Source: an uncultured Neisseria sp. (lineage in GTDB: Bacteria; Pseudomonadota; Gammaproteobacteria; Burkholderiales; Neisseriaceae). Taken from it: a stretch of DNA of 27,362 nucleotides. The stretch is taken from assembly GCA_947097615.1 (NCBI GenBank), contig CAMURX010000003.1, positions 1 to 27,362 of the forward strand. The letters run 5' to 3'. Positions 17,703 to 24,660 of the stretch are shown one piece after another (the stretch's first letter is position 1; each line of letters opens with the position of its first letter). Under the pieces are notes generated by a model. It saw only the letters and a program-made list of their open reading frames with translations. It ran no database searches and was not told the DNA's origin. The position numbers and the translations under genes are program-made.

Positions 17703-18845
17703 TCAGACGGCCTGTTTCACTTTTGCCAGCACCTCGGCGAAGGTTTGCACGGTGCGGTCGGGGTCGGCGAGTTTGTCGAGGCCGAAGAGGCCGAGGCGGA
17801 AGGTGCAAAAATCGGCGCGTTCGCTGCATTGCAGGGGTACGCCGGAGGCCGTCTGAACGCCGTGTCCGATAAAGGCTTTGCCGCTTTGGATGTCGGGGTT
17901 TTCGGTGTAGGACACCACCACGCCGGGCGCTTGGAAGCCTGCGGCGGCCACGCTGGGGAAGCCTTCGGCTTCGAGCAGGCGGCGCATTTTTTCACCCAGT
18001 TCGATCTGTTTGGCGCGTAGGGTATCGAAGCCAACGGCTTCGGCTTCCTTCATCGCTTCATGCAGTCGGAGCAGGCCGTCGGTGGGCATGGTGGCGTGGT
18101 AGGCGTGGCCGCCGTTTTCAAAGGCCTGCATGATGGTGAGCCATTTTTTCAAATCGAGGGCGAAGCTGTCGGATTCGTTTTGCTGCGCGCGCTCGTAGGC
18201 GGCTTGGCCGAGCATGACGAGTCCGGCGCAGGGACTGCCGCTCCAGCCTTTTTGCGGCGCGGAGATGAGGATGTCGATGCCGAGTTTTTCCATGTCGAGC
18301 CAGATGCAGCCGGAGGCGATGCAGTCGACGGCGAGCAGGCCGCCGACGGCGTGGACGGCTTGGGCAAGGCGGGCGATATAGGCTTCGGGCAGCATGATGC
18401 CGGAGGCGGTTTCGACGTGCGGGGCGAAGACGATGTCGGGACGGAAGGCGGCGATTTGGGCGCACACTTCATCTATCGGTGCGGGGGAGAAGGGGGCTTG
18501 GAAGGCGTCGTCCTGCCGCGCAGTGAGGACTTTTGTTTCGGCGGCGATGCCGCCCTGTTCGAGGATTTGCGTCCAGCGGTAGCTGAAAAAGCCGTTGCGC
18601 ACAATCAGGCATTTTCTGCCGCGCGCAAACTGGCGGGCGACGGCTTCCATGCCTGCCGTGCCCGTGCCGGGGACAACGGCGGCATATGGCGCGTTGTAGA
18701 CTTTTTTCAGGGTGGCGGAGATATGGCGCAGGGCGTTTTGGAACTTTTGCGACATATGGTTGAGCGAGCGGTCGGTGTAGACGACGGAATATTCGAGCAG
18801 GCCGTCGGCATCGATGTCGGGGCGGGGGAGGGGGATGTTTGCCAT
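17703..18845 (-). CDS. Class V aminotransferase (alanine/serine-glyoxylate aminotransferase-like)
   Basis: The 380-residue PLP-dependent enzyme belongs to aminotransferase class V. Visible are VVPGTGTAGMEAVARQF (about 58-74, phosphate cup), LAVDCIASGCIWLDME with Asp174 contacting the PLP ring nitrogen, and SAPQKGWSGSPCAG with the Schiff-base Lys199. This resembles alanine-glyoxylate and serine-glyoxylate aminotransferases, but the substrate is not certain. The ATG at 18845 has AAAGGAAAAAAC upstream; the frame stays open another 85 codons through obvious promoter and repeat sequence, so I reject the longer start. The stop codon TGA lies inside an inverted DUS (17702-17711), and another DUS (17848-17857) is translated as VQTAS. 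A 6-bp inverted repeat lies upstream. Confidence 0.88.
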   Translation of the reverse strand: MANIPLPRPDIDADGLLEYSVVYTDRSLNHMSQKFQNALRHISATLKKVYNAPYAAVVPGTGTAGMEAVARQFARGRKCLIVRNGFFSYRWTQILEQGGIAAETKVLTARQDDAFQAPFSPAPIDEVCAQIAAFRPDIVFAPHVETASGIMLPEAYIARLAQAVHAVGGLLAVDCIASGCIWLDMEKLGIDILISAPQKGWSGSPCAGLVMLGQAAYERAQQNESDSFALDLKKWLTIMQAFENGGHAYHATMPTDGLLRLHEAMKEAEAVGFDTLRAKQIELGEKMRRLLEAEGFPSVAAAGFQAPGVVVSYTENPDIQSGKAFIGHGVQTASGVPLQCSERADFCTFRLGLFGLDKLADPDRTVQTFAEVLAKVKQAV

Positions 18846-18877
18846 GTTTTTTCCTTTGTATGCTTGTTTGAATTTTG

Positions 18878-18893
18878 GCAGACGAGTGTCTGC
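18878..18893. promoter_or_regulatory. Inverted repeat upstream of the aminotransferase gene
   Basis: GCAGAC-GAGT-GTCTGC is a 6-bp inverted repeat 33 bp before the start codon. A possible minus-strand -10, TACTAT (18905-18900), lies just upstream. It could be an operator or a leader hairpin; the evidence is positional only. Confidence 0.3.
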
Positions 18894-18978
18894 GACGGGA
18901 TAGTAGCACGGCGGCGCGGCGGGCAGAAAGGCCGTCTGAACAAGCCGCGCGTTTCTGTTCAATGCGGTTTGGAATGGG

Positions 18979-19017
18979 TAGAATGCCGCCGAACCCGTTT
19001 GTCCTAAAAACGGGTTC
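18979..19017 (+). promoter_or_regulatory. nspA-like promoter and leader hairpin
   Basis: TAGAAT (18979-18984) is a candidate -10 followed by GCCGCC; the -35 is poor. Directly downstream GAACCCGTTT (18991-19000) pairs with AAACGGGTTC (19008-19017) around 7 bases. The pyrimidine-rich TCCTTT next to the AAGGA ribosome site (19020-19030) can also pair with it. Confidence 0.45.
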
Positions 19018-19038
19018 TTCTCCTTTAAGGAAAACACC

Positions 19039-19614
19039 ATGAAAAAATTACTTGCCTTTGCCCTTGCAATCGGTCTGTCTGCTGCTGCTGTTGCCGGCAA
19101 CCCCGGTTTTTACGTTCAGGGCGATGTCGGCTATGCCGGCGTCCATGCCAAAGACGAAGGCGGAAAATTCAAAGCCAAAGGCTTCAGCCCGCGCCTGTCC
19201 GCAGGCTACGACTTTGGCACCGCCCGCGTTGCCGTCGATTACACCCATTACAAAAACTATGAAGAAACATTTGCCGACCGCTGGGGCACAGACAGTTTCA
19301 AACTGAAAACCCGCAGCGTCGGCGTGTCGGGCATTTACGATTTCGACACCGGCACAGCGGTCAAACCCTATGTCGGCGCACGCATCGGCATCAACCGCGT
19401 TTCTTTGGAAGCCACCGAAACCGCTCCGGGATTCTATGAAAAAGAAACCTACAGCAAAACCAAAGTCGGATTGGGCGCGATGGTCGGCGCAAGCTACGAT
19501 ATCAGCGACAACGTCGCCTTGGATGCGGGATATCGCTACAACCACTGGGGCAAATACGAAGGCATTAAAATCCACAGCAACGAATTCCACGGCGGCGTGC
19601 GCGTGAAATTCTAA
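19039..19614 (+). CDS. nspA: NspA-like opacity-family outer membrane beta-barrel protein
   Basis: The 191-residue protein has a Sec signal peptide (MKKLLAFALAIGLSAAAVA, cleavage likely before Gly20) and a mature region of about 172 residues with the eight-stranded barrel pattern. It ends in the outer-membrane signature VRVKF with a terminal Phe. Segments such as GFYVQGDVGYA, KGFSPRLSAGYDF, VAVDYTHYKNYEE and DAGYRYNHWGK are close in pattern to neisserial surface protein A, which is conserved, surface exposed and able to bind factor H in meningococci. The loops are longer than in meningococcal NspA. The ATG at 19039 is preceded by TTAAGGAAAACACC. A DUS terminator follows. Confidence 0.88.
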   Translation: MKKLLAFALAIGLSAAAVAGNPGFYVQGDVGYAGVHAKDEGGKFKAKGFSPRLSAGYDFGTARVAVDYTHYKNYEETFADRWGTDSFKLKTRSVGVSGIYDFDTGTAVKPYVGARIGINRVSLEATETAPGFYEKETYSKTKVGLGAMVGASYDISDNVALDAGYRYNHWGKYEGIKIHSNEFHGGVRVKF

Positions 19615-19640
19615 GCCGTGCTTTGCAGCCTGTTTTAAGA

Positions 19641-19674
19641 AAAGGCCGTCTGAATGTTCAGACGGCCTTTTGGT
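19641..19674 (+). terminator. DUS terminator after the nspA-like gene
   Basis: AAAGGCCGTCTG and its complement CAGACGGCCTTT pair around AATGTT. The DUS cores are 19645-19654 and 19657-19666, almost touching. The run CCTTTTGG follows. It lies 26 bp past the stop codon. Confidence 0.85.
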
Positions 19675-19727
19675 TTGTTCGGCATGGATAAGGTGGGATG
19701 GGAGAAGATCGTGGAGGACAAAGTTTG

Positions 19728-19767
19728 AGGCCGTCTGAAAGTCTGTTTTGTGCTTTCAGACGGCCTT
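19728..19767 (-). terminator. DUS terminator after the 154-residue gene
   Basis: A forward DUS (19730-19739) and an inverted DUS (19755-19764) form a 14-bp stem ending in GAAAG/CTTTC around an 11-base loop. It lies 5 bp beyond the stop of the minus-strand gene at 19773 and ends the hom transcript. Confidence 0.8.
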
Positions 19768-19772
19768 TGGTT

Positions 19773-20237
19773 TTATTTGCCTTTCAAGGCATCGAGGCAT
19801 TGTTTGTCGCGTTTGTTGAAGGCGTCGGCGCCGCCGAGGAGGTCGAGCTGCTGCTGCGGGGCGAGGCTGCTGAATGTTTTGAGCTGGTTGTGGTTGAGTT
19901 TGTCGAGCGGCTCCTGCCACATGCACAGGCAGTAGGCGGCGACGAGTTTGCCGTCTTGGTCGGCCAGCCCCATGCTTTGCAGGTCGGCCTGCCATTTGGG
20001 GGCGTAGGGGACGTTTTGGATGCAGGATTCGATGATGTTCTGCTTGGCCTGCGGTTTGGACATGGCGCATCTCGACAGCAGCGCGGTAGCCAGAAACAGG
20101 GAAATAATCACCCACGCCCAGATGCGGATGGTGCGGATTTTGCCTTTGGCTTTGCGCTTGGCTTCTGCGCGTGCTTCGGGGCTGTCGCCGGGTTCTGCGC
20201 CGCCGTTTTCAGACGGCCTGTTGTCCGTTTCAGTCAT
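19773..20237 (-). CDS. Hypothetical single-pass membrane protein, 154 residues
   Basis: I do not recognise this protein. It has a charged, Pro/Glu-rich cytoplasmic N-terminus (about 1-35, ending in KRKAKGKIRTIR), one transmembrane helix at about 37-56 (IWAWVIISLFLATALLSRCA), and a roughly 95-residue domain with cysteines at 72, 103, 105 and 147. The spaced cysteines after the membrane segment, including CLC, suggest an oxidised periplasmic domain. Its ATG overlaps the hom stop codon by 8 bp (ATGACTGA), so it is translationally coupled to homoserine dehydrogenase. A DUS (20208-20217) is translated as RPSE in the variable N-terminus. A functional link to Hom is not implied. Confidence 0.8.
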   Translation of the reverse strand: MTETDNRPSENGGAEPGDSPEARAEAKRKAKGKIRTIRIWAWVIISLFLATALLSRCAMSKPQAKQNIIESCIQNVPYAPKWQADLQSMGLADQDGKLVAAYCLCMWQEPLDKLNHNQLKTFSSLAPQQQLDLLGGADAFNKRDKQCLDALKGK

Positions 20238-21540
20238 GCAGGCTCTCCATGCGGATCATGACGACTTTTTCGCCGACGGTGTCGAGCGCTTCGATGGCGG
20301 CGATGGCGGCTTTGATGTGTTTTTCGACGGTGCTGTGGGTGAGGATAACGATTTCGGCGGTGTGGCCGTCGAGCACGCCTTTTTGGATGAGTGCTTCGAT
20401 GGAGACGTTTTGCGCGGCCAGCAGGTTGGCGATTTGGCCGAGCACGCCGGGTTTGTCTTCGGCTTGGACGCGCAGGTAGTAGCTGCTGGTGATTTCGTCC
20501 ATCGGCAGCATGGTTTGCGCCTGTACCTGGGCGGGCTGGAAGGCGAGGTAGGGGACGCGGTGGCCGCTGTCGGCGGCGATGAGGCGGCTGATGTCGATGA
20601 TGTCGGCGACAACGGCGCTGGCGGTGGGCAGCGCGCCCGCGCCCGCGCCGTAGAACAGGGTTTCGCCGACCATGTCGGCGTTGACGCGCACGGCGTTCAT
20701 CACGCCGTTGACGTTGGCCAGTAGGCGGCTTTCGGGCAGCAGGGTGGGGTGGACGCGCAACTCGATGCCTTTTTCGCTGCGGCGGGTAATGCCCAAAAGT
20801 TTGATGCGGTAGCCGAGTTCTTCGGCGTATTTGATGTCGCGGCTGTCGAGTTTGGAAATGCCTTCGAGGTGGCAGGCGGCGAAGTTGACGGGCGTGCCGA
20901 AGGCGAGGGCGGACATGATGGTGATTTTGTGTCCGGCGTCGTGGCCTTCGATGTCGAAGGTGGGATCGGCTTCGGCATAGCCCAGCGCCTGAGCTTCTTT
21001 CAATACGTCGGCAAAGGCGCTGCCTTTCTCGCGCATTTCGCTGAGGATGAAGTTGCTGGTGCCGTTGATGATGCCGGCGATGCTGCGGATGCGGTTGGCG
21101 GCCAGCCCCTCGCGCAGGGCTTTGATGATGGGGATGCCGCCGGCGACTGCGGCTTCAAACTGCACCATGACGTTGTGTTTTTCCGCCAGCGCAAAGAGTT
21201 CGCTGCCGTGTTCGGCGAGGAGTTTTTTGTTGGCGGTGACGATGTGTTTGCCGTGGCGCACGGCTTCGAACACCAGCTCTTTGGCGGTGTCGGTGCCGCC
21301 GTAGAGTTCGGCGACGATGTCGACTTCGGGATGGCGCACGACTTCGAAGGGATCAGAAACGACAATGGTTTCGGGCGGGCAGACAGCGCGGGCTTTTTCC
21401 GCGTTGCGCGTGGACACCATAAACACTTCGACGGCGCGCCCCAGGCGGCGGCTGATTTCCGCCGCGTTGCCGCGCAGCACTTCGACTGTGCCGCTGCCCA
21501 CTGTTCCCAAACCCAAAATGCCGATTCTGACCGGTTTCAT
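20230..21540 (-). CDS. hom: Homoserine dehydrogenase
   Basis: The 436-residue monofunctional enzyme reduces aspartate semialdehyde to homoserine, the branch to threonine and methionine. It has the nucleotide-binding GILGLGTVGSGT (7-18), VTANKKLL with Lys105, GIINGTSNFIL (about 157-167), EADPTFDIEGHDAGHK (190-205, catalytic Asp and Lys) and a C-terminal ACT domain from about 354 (YYLRVQAEDKPGVLGQIANL) for feedback regulation by amino acids. The ATG at 21540 has AGGAG upstream, a clear ribosome site. It is divergent from the Mth938-like gene and overlaps the 154-residue gene downstream. Confidence 0.97.
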   Translation of the reverse strand: MKPVRIGILGLGTVGSGTVEVLRGNAAEISRRLGRAVEVFMVSTRNAEKARAVCPPETIVVSDPFEVVRHPEVDIVAELYGGTDTAKELVFEAVRHGKHIVTANKKLLAEHGSELFALAEKHNVMVQFEAAVAGGIPIIKALREGLAANRIRSIAGIINGTSNFILSEMREKGSAFADVLKEAQALGYAEADPTFDIEGHDAGHKITIMSALAFGTPVNFAACHLEGISKLDSRDIKYAEELGYRIKLLGITRRSEKGIELRVHPTLLPESRLLANVNGVMNAVRVNADMVGETLFYGAGAGALPTASAVVADIIDISRLIAADSGHRVPYLAFQPAQVQAQTMLPMDEITSSYYLRVQAEDKPGVLGQIANLLAAQNVSIEALIQKGVLDGHTAEIVILTHSTVEKHIKAAIAAIEALDTVGEKVVMIRMESLHD

Positions 21541-21632
21541 CGCTGCTCCTGGTTAAGCGTTTGCCGAATGGTTAAACTGCCTGCGAAAAAGGCGCAATGC
21601 TACCCGAAAATCCTTTATACAGAAAGCGGAAT

Positions 21633-22040
21633 ATGCAGTTTCAAGAGCACAGTCAGACAGGCGGTTGGGAGGTGGAAACGGACGGGGAAGGCCGTCTGAA
21701 AATCAACGGCAGGGTATTCGAATCGGCCGTTTGTCTGGTAGGCGGAGCGTGCCGACCTGCGGCGGAGCGCACGCCGCAGGATTTGTCGCCCGCTTCTTTT
21801 GCGGCGCTGCTGGAAGAGGGCGACCGGCCGGAAGTGGTGATTGTCGGCACGGGGGCGAAGCAGCAGTTTCTCCATCCGCGCCTCAACGCCGCCTTGGCCG
21901 CGCACGGCATCGGCATCGAATATATGTCCACCGCAGCGGCCTGCCGCACGCTGATGATGCTGCAAAGCGAAGGACGCGAGGTATGGGCTTGGCTGTGGCC
22001 GTCTGAAAAGGCCGCCAATCCGCTTTCAGACGGCCTCTAA
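21633..22040 (+). CDS. Mth938-like domain protein (DUF498/Xcc1710 family)
   Basis: The 135-residue protein fits the Mth938-like family (DUF498; related to human NDUFAF3). The signature is VVIVGTGAKQQFLHPRL followed by GIGIEYMSTAAACRTLMMLQSEGREVWA. The fold is known but bacterial function is not. The start at 21633 (MQFQEHS) has AGAAAGCGGA upstream and matches where family similarity begins; an ATG 12 codons earlier is possible. The last 15 residues (WPSEKAANPLSDGL) are the translation of an inverted DUS pair, so the gene ends inside a hairpin. nadK follows after 49 bp. Confidence 0.85.
   Translation: MQFQEHSQTGGWEVETDGEGRLKINGRVFESAVCLVGGACRPAAERTPQDLSPASFAALLEEGDRPEVVIVGTGAKQQFLHPRLNAALAAHGIGIEYMSTAAACRTLMMLQSEGREVWAWLWPSEKAANPLSDGL
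21997..22035 (+). terminator. DUS hairpin overlapping the 3' end of the Mth938-like gene
   Basis: A forward DUS (21998-22007) and an inverted DUS (22025-22034) form a 12-bp stem, GGCCGTCTGAAA with its complement, around 15 bases. It lies wholly inside the coding region, and the TAA stop is at 22038-22040. No T-run follows, so intrinsic termination is doubtful. Confidence 0.65.
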
Positions 22041-22089
22041 CCGTGCCATAATCGCCCGCCATCCAGTCCAACCGTCCCCGCACAAGGCC

Positions 22090-22998
22090 ATGATTACCGA
22101 ATTCAGCCGCATCGGCATCGTCACCCGCCCGCAAACGCCGCAGATAGCCGACAGCCTGCACGAGCTGATCGGCTTTCTGCTGGCGGAAAAAATCGACGTC
22201 TTTATCGACTGTGAAAGCGTGGAAGAAGGCATCGTGCGCGAAAACGACCTGGCGCGCTGCCGCGTCAGCGACAAAGACAACATCGGCCGTGAATGCAGCC
22301 TGGTCATCGTGCTGGGCGGCGACGGCACCTTTCTTTCCGCCGCGCGCAAAGCCGCCCCCTTCCGCATCCCCCTCATCGGCGTCAACCAAGGCCATCTCGG
22401 CTTTCTCACCCAAGTGCCCGGCGAAAACATGATTAAAGAAATCGCCGGCATGCTCACCGGCAAATACCGCCACGAAGAACGCATCCTGCTCGAAGCCGAC
22501 CTGATACGCGAAGGCGGCTGCGTCGGCAGCTCGCTGGCCCTGAACGACGTGGTGATTTCGCGCGGCGGCGCAGGACAAATGATTGAATTTGAAACATTTA
22601 TCGACCGCGAGTTCGTCTACACCCAACGTTCGGACGGCCTTATCGTCTCCACCCCCACCGGCTCGACCGCCTACGCCCTGGCCGCGGGCGGGCCGATTTT
22701 GCAGGCCAGCCTGCGCGCCTTCACTCTCGTGCCCATCTGCCCGCAGTCGATGACCAACCGCCCGATTGCCGTGTCCGACACCTGCGAAATCGACATCCTC
22801 ATCACCAAAGCGGGCGACGCGCGCGCCCATTTCGACGGCCAGTCCTACACCGACATCCAAAGCGGCGACATCCTGCGCATCCGCCGCTACCGCCACAGCC
22901 TGCGCGTCCTCCACCCCGCCGGCTACCACTACTACAAAACCCTGCGCCAGAAACTGCACTGGGGCGAACAGCTCGTGCCGATTTCGCAGCACGATTGA
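22090..22998 (+). CDS. nadK: NAD kinase
   Basis: The 302-residue enzyme phosphorylates NAD to NADP. Motifs are [15 protein letters not shown] (72-86, containing GGDG), [25 protein letters not shown] and the diagnostic [17 protein letters not shown] (about 187-203). The ATG at 22090 follows ACAAGGCC. A CATAAT about 40 bp upstream (22050-22055) is a possible -10. It follows the Mth938-like gene in the same direction, separated only by the end of the DUS hairpin. Confidence 0.96.
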   Translation: MITEFSRIGIVTRPQTPQIADSLHELIGFLLAEKIDVFIDCESVEEGIVRENDLARCRVSDKDNIGRECSLVIVLGGDGTFLSAARKAAPFRIPLIGVNQGHLGFLTQVPGENMIKEIAGMLTGKYRHEERILLEADLIREGGCVGSSLALNDVVISRGGAGQMIEFETFIDREFVYTQRSDGLIVSTPTGSTAYALAAGGPILQASLRAFTLVPICPQSMTNRPIAVSDTCEIDILITKAGDARAHFDGQSYTDIQSGDILRIRRYRHSLRVLHPAGYHYYKTLRQKLHWGEQLVPISQHD

Positions 22999-23099
22999 AC
23001 GCGTACTTGAAATCGCCGTCGCCCTCCCCACCTTGCCACCCTGTCGCAATTGCGCGAAAATATCGGTGCACTCATATATTTAAAAGAAGGAAAAAAACC

Positions 23100-23438
23100 A
23101 TGTCGGACGAATCCCCCATCATCTTTACCGAAAGCTGCTGCGTCAAAGTGGCCGATCTGATTGCTGAAGAAAATAACCCCGATCTGAAACTGCGCGTGTT
23201 TGTCAACGGCGGCGGCTGCTCCGGTTTCCAATACGGCTTCACTTTTGACGAAATCAAAAACGACGACGATTTCGAAATCGTCAAAAACGGCCTCACCTTC
23301 CTCGTCGACCCCATGAGCTACCAATACCTCGTCGGTGCGGAAATCGACTACACCGAAAGCCTGCACGGCTCGCAGTTCGTCATCCGCAACCCCAACGCCG
23401 AAACCACCTGCGGCTGCGGTTCGTCGTTTTCCGTCTGA
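23100..23438 (+). CDS. erpA: Iron-sulfur cluster insertion protein ErpA
   Basis: The 112-residue A-type carrier has the three conserved cysteines: Cys40 in [13 protein letters not shown], and Cys104 and Cys106 in [10 protein letters not shown]. It delivers [Fe-S] clusters to apo-enzymes. The form FDE...[17 protein letters not shown] fits ErpA better than IscA. Clients of ErpA in other bacteria include IspG, encoded in this window. The ATG at 23100 is preceded by AGAAGGAAAAAAACC; the frame stays open 35 codons upstream but without family similarity. The upstream AT-rich stretch (about 23050-23080) is a plausible promoter, not clearly resolved. Confidence 0.96.
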   Translation: MSDESPIIFTESCCVKVADLIAEENNPDLKLRVFVNGGGCSGFQYGFTFDEIKNDDDFEIVKNGLTFLVDPMSYQYLVGAEIDYTESLHGSQFVIRNPNAETTCGCGSSFSV

Positions 23439-23497
23439 GCCGCTGCGCCAAAGCAAGCCCGACACGGTTCGGGCTTTTCCTTTCCCGGCAGCTTCCA

Positions 23498-23545
23498 AGG
23501 CCGTTCCCGCCTGTGCGGGAATGACGTTTTTACAAACGGGAAAAC
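23498..23545. repeat. dRS3-like repeat, intact palindrome
   Basis: TTCCC-GCCTGTGC-GGGAAT (23504-23522) has the dRS3 layout of two inverted hexamers around 8 bases, with a G in place of the first A. The flanking sequence is shared with 2859-2904. An inverted DUS follows at 23563-23572. dRS3 elements make up Neisseria intergenic mosaic elements and are known filamentous-phage insertion sites. Confidence 0.7.
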
Positions 23546-23665
23546 GGAAAGCACGGCGGGGTTTCAGACGGCCTGCCGCCCGAAACCGCACATGCGGACG
23601 CCGTTCCGAAAATCACAAATTCACGCCTTTTACGGCGCAGAGCCGTCCGCGCAGAGCCGATGCGC

Positions 23666-23671
23666 TATAAT
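23666..23671 (+). promoter_or_regulatory. Promoter -10 for the zinc-ribbon gene
   Basis: A perfect TATAAT is followed by CTGCCGCC. No clear -35 is visible. The predicted start near 23678 gives a leader of about 50 nt to the ATG at 23728, or almost none to an in-frame ATG at 23680. Confidence 0.55.
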
Positions 23672-23727
23672 CTGCCGCCATGACGCAGCCCCCGCAGGCG
23701 GTTTTTTATTCACAGCAGGAACACTCC

Positions 23728-24402
23728 ATGAGCGACCACCAACGACTGTTTGACGTTTACATCTCCTATCCGCCCGGCATCGACCACGCCCAGGTGGACA
23801 ACAGCATCCGTCAGCATCTGTCCGCCGAAGAAGCGGACGAAGTCATTCTTGCTCTGGAAGAAAACCCGCAGGCGCTGATTGCCGAGCGCTGCACCAACGA
23901 AGAGCGCCTCAACGCGCAAAACTATTTCGGCTACCTCGGCCTCGACGTCATTATCCGCGTGTCTCTCGAACTGATGCACGACGAAGACGACGGCGGCCAA
24001 AACCGCGCCAGCCCCGTGCCGCAGTGTCCCGTGTGCTTCACCATCTTCGAAGACCCGGAAACCGTCGAATGCCCCACCTGCCATCTGTATCTGAAAACCG
24101 CCACCGAAGATTTTATCTATCGCAAACGCATCGAATGGCAAGAGCGCCTGGCCTTCGAACACCGCAAGCAGCACGAGCTGGCCTACCGCATGTTGAAGGA
24201 AAAACAGGCGGAAGAGCGGCAGATACGCCGCCAGATACGCAGCGAGCTGGAAGCCGAGCTGTTGCAGGAGTTGGGCATACTCAACGGCTGGCAGTCGGCG
24301 CTGTACAACAAACGCGTGCTGGTCGGCACGGCAGTGGTGCTGGTGTTGGTGATCATCTTTGTGTCGGCGGGCTACCTGCTGACCAAATCGCTGCTTTCCT
24401 GA
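23728..24402 (+). CDS. Hypothetical zinc-ribbon, C-terminally membrane-anchored protein
   Basis: I do not recognise this 224-residue protein as a named family. Residues 1-90 form an acidic helical domain (MSDHQRLFDVYISYPPG...). A CxxC-x11-CxxC zinc ribbon (Cys100, 103, 115, 118; CPVCFTIF then CPTCHLYL) follows, then a highly charged probable coiled coil (about 128-175). A single transmembrane helix (about 197-218, VLVGTAVVLVLVIIFVSAGYLL) leaves only a few residues behind it, the layout of a tail-anchored protein. I use the ATG at 23728, which has GCAGGA upstream. An in-frame ATG at 23680 would add 16 residues. It has its own promoter and terminator. Confidence 0.82.
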   Translation: MSDHQRLFDVYISYPPGIDHAQVDNSIRQHLSAEEADEVILALEENPQALIAERCTNEERLNAQNYFGYLGLDVIIRVSLELMHDEDDGGQNRASPVPQCPVCFTIFEDPETVECPTCHLYLKTATEDFIYRKRIEWQERLAFEHRKQHELAYRMLKEKQAEERQIRRQIRSELEAELLQELGILNGWQSALYNKRVLVGTAVVLVLVIIFVSAGYLLTKSLLS

Positions 24403-24423
24403 ACGGCATCAAACGAAAAAACG

Positions 24424-24449
24424 AAACCCCGTGCGATACGGGGTTTTGT
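24424..24449 (+). terminator. Intrinsic terminator after the zinc-ribbon gene
   Basis: AAACCCCGT pairs with ACGGGGTTT around GCGAT (9-bp stem) and continues into TTGTCTTG. It lies 21 bp past the stop codon. Confidence 0.9.
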
Positions 24450-24455
24450 CTTGTC

Positions 24456-24654
24456 AGGCCGTCTGAATGCCGTTTTTAACTTCGTTGAAGTTTCGCTTTC
24501 AGACGGCCTGAGGGCTGTGCGGCCGCGCGGCAAAAGGATTTGAGGCCGTCTGAAACTGGGTTTTCAGACGGCCTGATCTTTGCAAAACGCCAACCCCGCC
24601 CGAACGGCCTTATTCCCGTCTGCGCGTGCATGGCGGCATTGTTTTTCAGACGGC
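24456..24654. repeat. Cluster of five DUS downstream of ansA
   Basis: Two inverted DUS pairs form hairpins: 24456-24509 (12-bp arms, 30-base loop) and 24543-24574 (13-bp arms, 6-base loop). A fifth, inverted DUS (24645-24654) lies 6 bp past the ansA stop. The 24543-24574 hairpin is the best candidate terminator for ansA. No gene is visible in 24403-24660. Confidence 0.75.
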
Positions 24655-24660
24655 CTTTCC

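Noticed and set aside
18060..19007. 315-codon plus-strand frame opposite the aminotransferase gene
   Set aside because: It is an antisense shadow; the aminotransferase has catalytic residues, a ribosome site and a terminator.
18846..19100. 85-residue N-terminal extension of the aminotransferase
   Set aside because: It would run through a promoter, a DUS and the start of the nspA-like gene; the internal ATG has a clear ribosome site.
21883..23049. 388-codon minus-strand frame opposite nadK
   Set aside because: It spans the DUS hairpin and a gene border, is Asp/Val/Phe-rich, and conflicts with NadK, which has all motifs.
22995..23099. N-terminal extension of ErpA by 35 codons
   Set aside because: Family similarity and a good ribosome site begin at 23100; the extension is low in complexity and Ser/Pro-rich.
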